Positions 7,583-15,225 of a stretch of 25,089 nt of DNA are shown in pieces. A program made the position numbers and the translations under genes. The number at the start of each line of letters is the position of its first letter. Position 1 is the first letter of the stretch. The notes under the pieces are model-generated. The model was not told the DNA's origin. It did not search any database and saw only the letters and a program-made list of their open reading frames with translations. Source of the DNA: Bacteroidales bacterium UBA1064 (GTDB lineage Bacteria > Bacteroidota > Bacteroidia > Bacteroidales > Tenuifilaceae). Location of the stretch: contig DCDD01000108.1 of the NCBI GenBank assembly GCA_002316235.1, positions 1 to 25,089 on the forward strand, read 5' to 3'.

Positions 7583-8572
7583 TTAGACTGCCGAGAGGGT
7601 TTGTTTCTCCTGAATAACAGCAGGGCGGTTATCCTTAGCATCAAAGTTTTCGTCAACCACCACGCCTATTGCACGGGTTAGGACGGTGAAGCGCAGAGGG
7701 GTTTCGCCTAGCGATTCACCATCTGCCTCAAGATTAGTTGAGGGAATGCTCATAATTTCAACTATTTGGCCACGCAGTCCGGTTACCCTGGAGTGTTTTA
7801 AGATTTTCCCGTTGTAGAGCCGGGGAATGCTGGTTAGAGCATCCAGCTTGCTGATTCTGCGGATAACGGTAACGTCAAGCATTCCATCATCGGAGATGGC
7901 AAAGGGAACCTGTAGCATACCGGCGCCGTTGTAACGGCAAATCCCCAGGGTAATGCTGAAAATTTTATCCTGTAAATGGCGGCCATCCACATTTACGTTT
8001 ATCCGGGTTGTTTTGTAGCTAAAAAGAGCTCGAAGGATGCTGATGAGGTAGAGCAAAAAACCATGTCTTCCCAAATCCTTTAACCTGTTGGTTCGGAGCG
8101 CCACTTCAGCATCAAAGCCTATTCCGGCGGTGTTAACAAAGTATCGCTTATGCTTTACGCTAGACTCATAGTACTCCACCACACCTACGTCCTGGTAGAA
8201 AACCTTACGATTTTTTATTGCTCTTACGCTATCGGCGTACCTGTATGGAATTTCGTACATTCGAAACCAGTCATTGCCGGTTCCTACGCCAATTACTCCA
8301 ACCAGAATCTCGGCAGGTGGAACCGACTGCTGGATGAAAATGCCGTTTACCACCTCGTTGAGCGTTCCATCACCCCCAACGGCAATCAGCTGCCTGTAGC
8401 CGCTATTGATGGCTTTCACCGTAAGCTCCACAGCATGGTGCTTATGTTCGGTAAGAGCAAATCCAAAAGCTATCCCCTCCTTAGTCAACAAACCCTTGAT
8501 GAGCGGCCAGTCAACCTCACCCTTACCCCCACCTGCCCGGGGGTTTACAATAACAAACCAGCTGTTTACCAA
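7583..8572 (-). CDS. Diacylglycerol kinase family lipid kinase (YegS/DagK-like)
   Basis: This is an ATP-dependent lipid kinase of the DAGK catalytic family, likely phosphorylating diacylglycerol or a related lipid for membrane phospholipid recycling. The N-terminal motif VIVNPRAGGGKG (8-19), the nucleotide-binding VGGDGTLNEVVNG (65-77) and GVGTGNDWFR are the family signatures. The C-terminal half is the beta-rich domain, ending with EADGESLGETPLRFTVL. The length of 329 residues is normal. The reading frame allows only TTG at 8572 as start: the codon before it is TGA, and the NPRAGGGKG motif follows after nine residues. A five-codon in-frame mini-ORF (ATG at 8590) ends at that TGA. The exact substrate is open. 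It is divergent from parA. Confidence 0.92.
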   Translation of the reverse strand: MVNSWFVIVNPRAGGGKGEVDWPLIKGLLTKEGIAFGFALTEHKHHAVELTVKAINSGYRQLIAVGGDGTLNEVVNGIFIQQSVPPAEILVGVIGVGTGNDWFRMYEIPYRYADSVRAIKNRKVFYQDVGVVEYYESSVKHKRYFVNTAGIGFDAEVALRTNRLKDLGRHGFLLYLISILRALFSYKTTRINVNVDGRHLQDKIFSITLGICRYNGAGMLQVPFAISDDGMLDVTVIRRISKLDALTSIPRLYNGKILKHSRVTGLRGQIVEIMSIPSTNLEADGESLGETPLRFTVLTRAIGVVVDENFDAKDNRPAVIQEKQTLSAV

Positions 8573-8603
8573 TCAGATAGATTTTAGCATCGAATTCCAG
8601 CTG

Positions 8604-8611
8604 CAAAGATA
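8604..8611 (-). promoter_or_regulatory. Lipid kinase promoter, -7 element TATCTTTG
   Basis: The minus strand reads TATCTTTGC, an exact and very typical Bacteroidota -7 element, 31 bases before the TTG start at 8572. The -33 box is not clear. An inverted copy on the plus strand (8672-8680) serves the opposite direction. Confidence 0.5.
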
Positions 8612-8671
8612 GCACATAGAAGTTTAATTGTATGGCTTAAGGCAGGGTCAACCTTTTTTTTGAAAAATTTC

Positions 8672-8679
8672 TATCTTTG
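8672..8679 (+). promoter_or_regulatory. parAB promoter, -7 element TATCTTTG
   Basis: TATCTTTG is an exact match to TAnnTTTG and would give a leader of about 135 bases before parA. A second match, TATTTTTG at 8783-8790, would give a leader of about 25 bases. No TTTG stands 19-21 bp upstream of either, so which is used cannot be decided by reading. Confidence 0.48.
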
Positions 8680-8819
8680 CCGGTAAGTATGATTAAATCG
8701 GTTGTTGAAAACATGTTTATATCCTGTTGAATACTATTCATATTCCCCAGCGGTGGGGGCAGGATGGTTGCGGGAGGTTTTGTATTTTTGACGCTTGTTT
8801 TAATGTTAAAGATTAGGTA

Positions 8820-9623
8820 ATGGGAAAAGTTATTGCAATAGCCAACCAGAAGGGTGGGGTGGGTAAAACCACCAGCGCTATCAATTTGTCGGCAAGTCTG
8901 GCAGTGCTCGAAAAAAAGGTTCTGCTTATCGACGCCGACCCACAGGCCAATGCCACTTCAGGAACCGGGTTTGATATTAGAAACATCAAAACCAGCATTT
9001 ACGAATGCCTGATTGATGAGGTAAACCCCAACGATATCATCTTGAACAGCGAAATCAAGGGTTTGGACCTGATACCATCTCATATTGACCTGGTGGGGGC
9101 TGAAATTGAGATGCTTAACCTACCGAACCGTGAAAAAATATTAAAAGAGGTGGTTGCCAAGGTAAAGGATAGCTATGATTTTATATTTATAGATTGTTCA
9201 CCATCACTAGGTCTAATCACCGTTAATGCCCTTACTGCCGCTGATTCGGTGATGATTCCTGTGCAGTGCGAGTATTTTGCCCTTGAGGGTCTAGGCAAAC
9301 TGCTGAACACCATTAAGATCATTCAATCCCGCCTGAACCCTGAGCTACAAATCGAGGGATTCCTGCTTACCATGTACGACCCGAGGTTAAGATTATCGAA
9401 TCAGGTAGTTGAGGAGGTTCGCAAGCACTTCCAACAAATGGTTTTTGACACCATTATCCAGCGGAACATCAAGCTTAGCGAAGCCCCCAGTTATGGTAAA
9501 CCTGTAATACTCTACGATGCGGCCTCTACAGGCTCGGCAAACTACATCAACCTGGCCAGGGAGCTGCTTCAGAAAAACAACCAGACTCAGATTGAGAATG
9601 AGCAAAAGATTGCCCAGGATTAA
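8820..9623 (+). CDS. parA: Chromosome partitioning ATPase ParA (Soj)
   Basis: ParA is a DNA-binding ATPase that, with ParB at parS sites, moves newly copied origins apart. The deviant Walker A box KGGVGKTT (11-18) with its signature Lys, the IDADPQANAT stretch (37-46), and the Walker B FIFIDCSPSLGL are all intact. The C-terminal part with NIKLSEAPSYGKPVILYD is the typical Soj ending. At 267 residues it is a small chromosomal (type Ib-like) ParA without an N-terminal HTH. The start is ATG at 8820. parB follows after 30 bp, so the two are an operon. By analogy the replication origin may not be far, although I saw no parS or origin in the window. Confidence 0.97.
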   Translation: MGKVIAIANQKGGVGKTTSAINLSASLAVLEKKVLLIDADPQANATSGTGFDIRNIKTSIYECLIDEVNPNDIILNSEIKGLDLIPSHIDLVGAEIEMLNLPNREKILKEVVAKVKDSYDFIFIDCSPSLGLITVNALTAADSVMIPVQCEYFALEGLGKLLNTIKIIQSRLNPELQIEGFLLTMYDPRLRLSNQVVEEVRKHFQQMVFDTIIQRNIKLSEAPSYGKPVILYDAASTGSANYINLARELLQKNNQTQIENEQKIAQD

Positions 9624-9653
9624 CCGTTACCGCATAGGCTGGGAGATAAAACT

Positions 9654-10559
9654 ATGACTAAAAAAATGGCATTGGGAAGGGGATTGGGAGCGCTTATTGA
9701 GGATTCAACTTTCGAATCGACCCGAAACAGCGATGTACAGACACCAAGGCATGCTATCTCCGAACTCGTCCAGGAGGTTGACATTGAGCTGATTGACCCA
9801 AACCCTTTTCAACCGAGAACCAATTTTGATGATGAATCCCTGAGCGAGCTGGCCGAGTCCATTTCCAAACTCGGAATAATCCAACCTATTACAGTTCGCT
9901 TGTTGGATGGACGGTACCAGCTTATTTCGGGAGAACGACGCTTTAGAGCTGCCAAACTTGCCGGTTTGAAAACCCTTCCTGCCTTTATCAGAACTGCTGA
10001 TGATCAGGGAATGCTCGAAATGTCGCTCGTTGAGAACATTCAACGCGAAGACCTCAACGCCATTGAGGTGGCCATTAGCTACCAGCGCCTCATTGATGAA
10101 TGCAGTCTAACCCAGGATGCCCTTTCGGAAAGGGTTGGTAAAAAACGCGCAACCATATCCAACTACCTCAGGCTGCTCAAGCTTCCTGCCGAAATCCAGC
10201 TGGGTATCATCAACTCAATAATCAGCATGGGCCATGCCCGTGCTCTCATAAGCATTGACGATGCCTCGCTTCAGCTCAAGCTTTACAAGAAGGTTATTTC
10301 TGACGATCTGTCGGTTCGTCAAACCGAGGAGCTGGTTAGAAATACCGTTTCTGAACCCCAAATCAAGCAGTCCAGGTCTAAAGTCATGCCCGACCTTGCC
10401 GGGCCTGAGCTGGCTTTGAGGGAACACCTCACCAACAGGCTCGGACTACGTGCAGATGTAAAGCCAGGCGGAAAGGGCGATGGCAAAATTGTCATTTCCT
10501 ACAACAACCCTGATGAGCTTAGCGTTATTATTGATAAGTTTACCAAAATTGAAGAGTAA
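9654..10559 (+). CDS. parB: Chromosome partitioning protein ParB (Spo0J), CTPase and parS binder
   Basis: ParB binds parS sites, spreads on DNA as a CTP-dependent clamp and stimulates ParA. The N-terminal segment MALGRGLGALIED (5-17) is the ParA-interacting peptide. The ParB/Srx domain (about 43-135) contains NPFQPR, the CTP-binding GERRFRAA (93-100) and the NIQREDLNAIE box (128-138). A helix-turn-helix follows (about 150-178: TQDALSERVGKKRATISNYLRLL) for parS binding. The C-terminal dimer domain ends at residue 301. ATG at 9654 puts the peptide at the terminus; a second ATG two codons in (MALGRG) is also possible. It is coupled to parA upstream and to the DUF5683 gene 58 bp downstream. Confidence 0.96.
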   Translation: MTKKMALGRGLGALIEDSTFESTRNSDVQTPRHAISELVQEVDIELIDPNPFQPRTNFDDESLSELAESISKLGIIQPITVRLLDGRYQLISGERRFRAAKLAGLKTLPAFIRTADDQGMLEMSLVENIQREDLNAIEVAISYQRLIDECSLTQDALSERVGKKRATISNYLRLLKLPAEIQLGIINSIISMGHARALISIDDASLQLKLYKKVISDDLSVRQTEELVRNTVSEPQIKQSRSKVMPDLAGPELALREHLTNRLGLRADVKPGGKGDGKIVISYNNPDELSVIIDKFTKIEE

Positions 10560-10617
10560 AGGCAGAAAGCAGCAAGACGGAAATAATATTGCAACGTTGA
10601 GAACAAAGGCTATTTCC

Positions 10618-11511
10618 ATGATTTATGGCCGACATGCTCGCTTGACTAGGTCGGCTATTCTGTTTTTAGCCCTTACATGTATTGGCAAAGTAGCAGGGGC
10701 TCAGGAAAATATTAAGCCGGCGATCCCTGCTAAAGATTTTACCACCCGCATCTGGCTTGGCTCACAGCTGCTGCCCGGTTACGGGCAAATTGCTAACCGC
10801 CAGTACTGGAAGCTACCGGTTCTATATGGAGGCATGGGCAGCATGATTTACCTTGGGGTAAAGGCCAACCAAACCTACCTAAGCAGGCTTTCGGCCTATA
10901 ATAGTTTGACCTCCACAGACCCCAACCGTGAATTATATAAAGAGCGAATGGTGAAGCAAAGGCAAACCCGCAACCTCTATATTGCCGCTGCCGGGGCATT
11001 CTATGTGGCAGGAGCCATGGATGCCGTGCTGGTTTACAACAATAGCAAGCACTCACCTGCAGCTGCTACCATTCTTTCCACTCTGGTACCGGGAATGGGG
11101 CAAGCCTACAACCAAAAGTACTGGAAAATTCCTGTAGTTTACGGCGGCTTGGCGACACTTTACTACCTCGTCAGCTGGAATGACAGGTACTACAGCCGCT
11201 TTAAAACCGCTTTAAAGCTGAATATTGATGGTGATGACACCACGGTGGATGAATTTGGTGGTGCTAGAACTGCTGATGAGCTGCGATACTATATGGATAG
11301 CTACCGCCGGAATAGGGATCTCAGCATTCTTGGCCTTACCGCCATCTACATCATCAACATTCTGGACGCCAACGTGGATGGATTCCTTCACGATTGGAAT
11401 GTTGACGACAACCTGAGCTTTAGGGTTGAGCCTGCAATTGTTAACCCTGCCCTTACCGCAACCGCTGATACCCATTCAGCACTTGGACTTTCGTGCCGGG
11501 TTACATTTTGA
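10618..11511 (+). CDS. DUF5683 protein with two tandem domain copies, exported
   Basis: This belongs to the DUF5683 family, whose function is unknown and which often lies behind parAB in Bacteroidota. The signal peptide is MIYGRHARLTRSAILFLALT and on to AGAQ, cleaved near residue 29. The protein then holds the same fold twice. Copy 1 (about 46-142) has LLPGYGQIANRQYWKLP, a hydrophobic segment and RQTRNLYIAAAGAFYVAGAMD. Copy 2 (about 152-258) has LVPGMGQAYNQKYWKIP, and RRNRDLSILGLTAIYIINILD. Each copy has two hydrophobic helices, so a membrane protein is likely. The usual protein has one copy, closest to copy 2. I chose ATG at 10618 because it starts the signal peptide; the frame runs upstream into parB but that part is an out-of-frame shadow. 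It is 297 residues and ends in TGA. Confidence 0.85.
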   Translation: MIYGRHARLTRSAILFLALTCIGKVAGAQENIKPAIPAKDFTTRIWLGSQLLPGYGQIANRQYWKLPVLYGGMGSMIYLGVKANQTYLSRLSAYNSLTSTDPNRELYKERMVKQRQTRNLYIAAAGAFYVAGAMDAVLVYNNSKHSPAAATILSTLVPGMGQAYNQKYWKIPVVYGGLATLYYLVSWNDRYYSRFKTALKLNIDGDDTTVDEFGGARTADELRYYMDSYRRNRDLSILGLTAIYIINILDANVDGFLHDWNVDDNLSFRVEPAIVNPALTATADTHSALGLSCRVTF

Positions 11512-11644
11512 CTATACTACTTTCCACAAGCCAGGGCATACACAGGCGTATAGCTATGGCCTAAATGGATCCCTCTGTGCTTTCCTTATTTCATTGAACA
11601 ACCACAAGCTGGCCAATGCACTTGTACATCCCGTTCATTTTTTG

Positions 11645-11668
11645 CTAGTAGCCGTTTTGTGCTACTAG
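11645..11668 (+). terminator. Hairpin downstream of parAB-DUF5683, possible terminator
   Basis: CTAGTAGC (11645-11652) pairs perfectly with GCTACTAG (11661-11668) around the loop CGTTTTGT. A T-rich but interrupted stretch (TGGTTATTCATTTTT) follows, so termination is plausible but weaker than the hsp20 and 3244 terminators. Confidence 0.4.
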
Positions 11669-11749
11669 TGGTTATTCATTTTTCACCCCGCAATTCATGT
11701 TGGTAGGGGTAATATGCTTGTGTTGCACTAAATAAATTTCAGCTTTCCC

Positions 11750-11780
11750 TTTGTATAGTAAGATTTTAAGGCTAATTTAG
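11750..11780 (+). promoter_or_regulatory. Candidate speA promoter
   Basis: TTTG (11750-11753), a 19-base spacer and TAATTTAG (11773-11780) match the Bacteroidota -33/-7 pattern with one mismatch in the -7. The leader would be about 50 bases. The -7 lies inside a palindrome. Confidence 0.42.
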
Positions 11781-11782
11781 CC
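11770..11782. repeat. Palindrome GGCTAATTTAGCC over the speA -7 region
   Basis: Perfect six-base arms flank a central T and cover the predicted -7 element of speA. This is where a repressor could sit. The regulator is unknown. Confidence 0.4.
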
Positions 11783-11838
11783 CCATAAAATCATTTATTA
11801 ATCCGTTGATTCATAACCACATAACATTATAACCCGGA

Positions 11839-13731
11839 ATGAGAAAATGGCGCATTGAGGATTCAGCCGAGCTTTACAACATAAACGGCTGGGGGGTGAA
11901 TTACTTTTCAATCAACAGTAACGGCAATGTAGTGGTAACACCTAAGAATAATGGGGTAGAGATTGATCTGCGCGAGTTGGTTGATGAGCTGCAGGTTCGG
12001 GATGTTTCTGCGCCAATGCTCATCCGGTTCACCGATATTCTGGACAACCGAATTGAGGATATGTCCCGCTCGTTTGAGGTGGCTGCCCAGGAATATGGTT
12101 ACAAAGGGCAAAACTTCATCATCTACCCCATAAAGGTGAACCAGATGCGGCCGGTGGTTGAGGAGATAATCAACCATGGCAAGAAGTTTAACATTGGGCT
12201 CGAGGCTGGTTCAAAACCCGAGCTTCATGCCGTTATTGCCAGCAATCCCGACAATGAGTCGCTTATAATTTGCAACGGCTATAAGGACGAGGACTACATT
12301 GAGCTGGCCCTGCTGGCCCAGAAGATGGGGAAAAAGATCTTCATCGTGATTGAAAAGCAAAACGAGCTTAAGCTGGTGGCTAGGGTTTCGCAACGTTTAA
12401 AGATTAAGCCCAACCTGGGAATTCGGATTAAGCTGGCAAGCGTAGGGAGCGGTAAATGGGAGGACTCCGGCGGCGATGTGAGCAAGTTTGGGCTTACCTC
12501 CAGTGAGCTGATTCAGGCGTTGGAGTTTCTGGAAGGTAACGGTATGAAAGATTCCCTCAAGCTAGTTCATTTCCACATTGGTAGCCAGGTTACCAAGATT
12601 CGTCGCATTAAACTTGCCCTTCGGGAAGCCTCCCAGTTTTATGTGCAGCTGTATCTTCAGGGTTTCAACATCGAATTTGTGGATATTGGTGGGGGCCTTG
12701 GGGTTGACTACGATGGAACCCGCTCATCGAACAGCGAAAGCAGCATAAACTACAGCCTTCAGGAGTACGTGAACGATTCCGTATCCACCATAGTTGATGT
12801 CAGCGATAAGAATAACATTCCCCATCCCAACATTATAACCGAATCGGGACGGTCGCTAACCGCCCATCACTCGGTTCTCATCTTCGATGTTCTTGAAACC
12901 GCCTCGCTACCAAGCTGGGAGGAGAACGAGGATATTGGCGAAAACCCGCACGAGCTGGTTAGCGAGCTATACGAAATCTGGGACAAGCTAAACCAGTCTA
13001 AAATGCTGGAGAGCTGGCACGATGCCCAGCAAATAAGGGAAGAGGCCCTCGACCTTTTTAGCCTGGGGCTGCTCGACCTAAAAACCCGGGCACAGGTGGA
13101 GAGGCTATTCTGGTCTATTGCCCGGGATATCAACCAGATGACTGCCGACATTAAGCACGTTCCCGACGAGTTCCGGTCGCTTCCCAAGTTGTTGGCCGAT
13201 AAATACTTTTGCAACTTTTCCCTTTTCCAGTCCCTTCCCGACACCTGGGCTATTGACCAAATATTCCCGATTATGCCCATTCAGCGACTTAACGAAAAGC
13301 CCGATCGGGCTGCTACCCTTCAGGATGTTACATGCGATTCCGACGGTAAGATTGACAACTTTATTTCTACCCGTAATATTTCCTACTACCTGCCGGTTCA
13401 TACCGTAAAACCTAATGAGTCATACTATATAGGTGCATTTTTGGTTGGCGCATACCAGGAAATTCTGGGTGATCTGCACAACCTTTTTGGCGATACCAAT
13501 GCTGTCCACGTATCGGTTAACGATAAGGGCTACGAGATTGATCAAATTATTGATGGCGAGACGGTGGCCGAGGTGCTGGAGTACGTTCAATATAACCCCA
13601 AGAAAATGGTGCGAACGCTCGAAACCTGGGTTACTACGTCGGTGAAAGCCGGTATCATTTCTGCCAAGGAGGGTAAGGAGTTTCTATCGAACTACCGCTC
13701 AGGCCTTTATGGTTACACCTACCTGGAGTAG
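11839..13731 (+). CDS. speA: Biosynthetic arginine decarboxylase
   Basis: SpeA is a PLP enzyme that decarboxylates arginine to agmatine, the first step of polyamine (putrescine/spermidine) synthesis in the cytoplasm. The PLP lysine is Lys99 in YPIKVNQ. The barrel continues with GLEAGSKPEL, HFHIGSQ (near 247) and DIGGGLGVDYDGT (near 282). The C-terminal part has the conserved Cys of DVTCDSDGKID (near 498) and the closing GDLHNLFGDTNAVHV. The length of 630 residues is standard. The start ATG at 11839 gives MRKWRIEDSAELYNINGWG, the normal start. The gene stands alone, convergent with the TlpA-like gene, and no agmatine-processing gene is in the window. A candidate promoter with palindrome lies just upstream. 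Confidence 0.97.
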   Translation: MRKWRIEDSAELYNINGWGVNYFSINSNGNVVVTPKNNGVEIDLRELVDELQVRDVSAPMLIRFTDILDNRIEDMSRSFEVAAQEYGYKGQNFIIYPIKVNQMRPVVEEIINHGKKFNIGLEAGSKPELHAVIASNPDNESLIICNGYKDEDYIELALLAQKMGKKIFIVIEKQNELKLVARVSQRLKIKPNLGIRIKLASVGSGKWEDSGGDVSKFGLTSSELIQALEFLEGNGMKDSLKLVHFHIGSQVTKIRRIKLALREASQFYVQLYLQGFNIEFVDIGGGLGVDYDGTRSSNSESSINYSLQEYVNDSVSTIVDVSDKNNIPHPNIITESGRSLTAHHSVLIFDVLETASLPSWEENEDIGENPHELVSELYEIWDKLNQSKMLESWHDAQQIREEALDLFSLGLLDLKTRAQVERLFWSIARDINQMTADIKHVPDEFRSLPKLLADKYFCNFSLFQSLPDTWAIDQIFPIMPIQRLNEKPDRAATLQDVTCDSDGKIDNFISTRNISYYLPVHTVKPNESYYIGAFLVGAYQEILGDLHNLFGDTNAVHVSVNDKGYEIDQIIDGETVAEVLEYVQYNPKKMVRTLETWVTTSVKAGIISAKEGKEFLSNYRSGLYGYTYLE

Positions 13732-13783
13732 CCGGTTCGGGTTGACGCCCTTCGGGGAGATTTAGCCAAATATATTGGTTTTA

Positions 13784-13815
13784 TAAACAGATAGCAGGGT
13801 TGCTACTGCTGTTTA
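13784..13815. terminator. Hairpin between convergent speA and TlpA-like genes
   Basis: TAAACAG (13784-13790) pairs with CTGTTTA (13809-13815), and inside it TAGCA (13792-13796) pairs with TGCTA (13801-13805). No T run follows on either strand, so it may be a weak bidirectional terminator or 3'-end structure shared by the two convergent genes. Confidence 0.33.
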
Positions 13816-13835
13816 CAGGATATTGCCTGCTATTG

Positions 13836-15218
13836 TTATTCACCGTAAAGTTTTCGTAACGTGGCATGTAGCTGGGCAGCCGACGTGGGTCGCGACAGTA
13901 TGCGGAGCGAGTTGTCAACCAGAAACATTTTTGGCGTTCCGTCAACGTTGTAGTACTCCGGTATGGGGCTGTTGGAGCTAAAAGGCACCTGGGTGTTGTG
14001 CCATTGCAAACTGTTGTTGCTTGTAAACTCCTTCCATGGCTCCTGTTCCTCATCAATGTTAACAGCCACCACGTCAAATCCTTTATGCCTGAACTCTTCA
14101 TAGATACTTCTGATTTTGGGCAGGGTTTCAACGCAGTGGGGACACCAAACCGACCAGAAAACAATAAGTTCATACCGGGATACACTCCTAGACAGCTTAA
14201 ATTTTTCACCTTCCATGAGCTTAGCTGTAAAATCGTGAGCTTTACTCCCTACCATCAGGGGACGCTCAAGTTCCAGCCTTGTTTTAAAATCGGGATTATC
14301 AAAAACCGTTGCGGCTGCTTTACCGCCAGCGTGCGCTAGGTAGTCTATTACTTCGAAGTAGTCGGTTTCGGCAAATCCGTCGGCTAGTGTTTCGGCAAAC
14401 TTGTTACGGATTTCCTCTGAAAGGGGAAGGGCGAATAACTTTTGGATGTAGTGCACAAAAATGGAATCCTGCTCCTCCATACCGAGTTCATCCTCGCAAA
14501 GCAGGCTTTCAATGTAGCTCCAGAGCCGGGGAATAAGTATAGGTGTGTTCAGCAGCCTGTTATCCAGCAGGTTAACCCCATTCCACCATATATCGGCTTT
14601 CATCCTTCTGCTGTTGCAATCACTTTTTGTTCCTGTAGCTTGCAGCTTAGTATCCAGGTTGATGTAGCTTGAAACGAATAGAGATGGGTACGCTTGCGCC
14701 AGCTCCGACGCCCTGCTATCAAAAGAATCCGTTAGGCGACGCTGTTCGTCAACCAACTTTTCATAAACATCATCACCGGAAGTGTGGTATTGTAGCAGCG
14801 ATTTAATAAGCCAATGCTGTTGTTCGGATGTTTTCTTGAGTTTGATGTAATCAAAAAAAACTTTGTTTTCATCCGAGTCAATAACCCTTAGGCTATCCTC
14901 AACGGCAAAGGCAACCGTTTGGAGCGCTACATGCTTTTCGCCCGAAACGATTAGGTCAAATGACCCCGATTTGCCTACGGTTAGTTTGTAGAGCCCAGGA
15001 GGAGCCGTTTCTGGCAGGTTGAAACGGTAAATCCCCTCAATGGTGGGGCGGCATGAATCAACGGTAACATATTCTTTACCAGTATAAACCGACAGTTTGG
15101 AAGTAGAGCCTATTGATTCTTTTACCCTAAGCTCTATGGTAACCTGTGCCGCATTTTTTTCGAGGGAAAAAAATGATAGGCTAGAAACAGCTGCAAAGAA
15201 AACAATAAACCTTCGCAT
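13836..15218 (-). CDS. TlpA/ResA-like thioredoxin-fold envelope protein
   Basis: This is an exported thiol-disulfide oxidoreductase-like protein. A signal peptide (MRRFIVFFAAVSSLSFFSLE) leads to an N-terminal beta domain (about 25-105) resembling the region that precedes thioredoxin domains in many Bacteroidota TlpA proteins. A long helical middle (about 110-320) follows. The thioredoxin domain (about 325-460) has the active site WCPHC with Cys359 and Cys362, and the cis-proline in GTPKMF (Pro429). The partner and substrate are unknown; a role in periplasmic disulfide reduction or cytochrome maturation is a family expectation. The start is ATG at 15218, seven bases past the stop of the histidine kinase gene, so the two are almost surely cotranscribed. 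At 460 residues the size is usual for this architecture. Confidence 0.86.
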   Translation of the reverse strand: MRRFIVFFAAVSSLSFFSLEKNAAQVTIELRVKESIGSTSKLSVYTGKEYVTVDSCRPTIEGIYRFNLPETAPPGLYKLTVGKSGSFDLIVSGEKHVALQTVAFAVEDSLRVIDSDENKVFFDYIKLKKTSEQQHWLIKSLLQYHTSGDDVYEKLVDEQRRLTDSFDSRASELAQAYPSLFVSSYINLDTKLQATGTKSDCNSRRMKADIWWNGVNLLDNRLLNTPILIPRLWSYIESLLCEDELGMEEQDSIFVHYIQKLFALPLSEEIRNKFAETLADGFAETDYFEVIDYLAHAGGKAAATVFDNPDFKTRLELERPLMVGSKAHDFTAKLMEGEKFKLSRSVSRYELIVFWSVWCPHCVETLPKIRSIYEEFRHKGFDVVAVNIDEEQEPWKEFTSNNSLQWHNTQVPFSSNSPIPEYYNVDGTPKMFLVDNSLRILSRPTSAAQLHATLRKLYGE

Positions 15219-15225
15219 ACAAATC

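Larger units (their letters stand above)
11512..11838. other. Intergenic stretch between DUF5683 gene and speA
   Basis: These 327 bases have no plausible gene. They contain a hairpin at 11645-11668 that may end the parAB-DUF5683 message and, nearer speA, a candidate promoter at 11750-11780 with a palindrome over its -7 region. The stretch 11512-11640 shows nothing further. Confidence 0.5.

Noticed and set aside
10480..10617. N-terminal extension of the DUF5683 frame into parB
   Set aside because: The extension reads parB codons out of frame and would bury the signal peptide.
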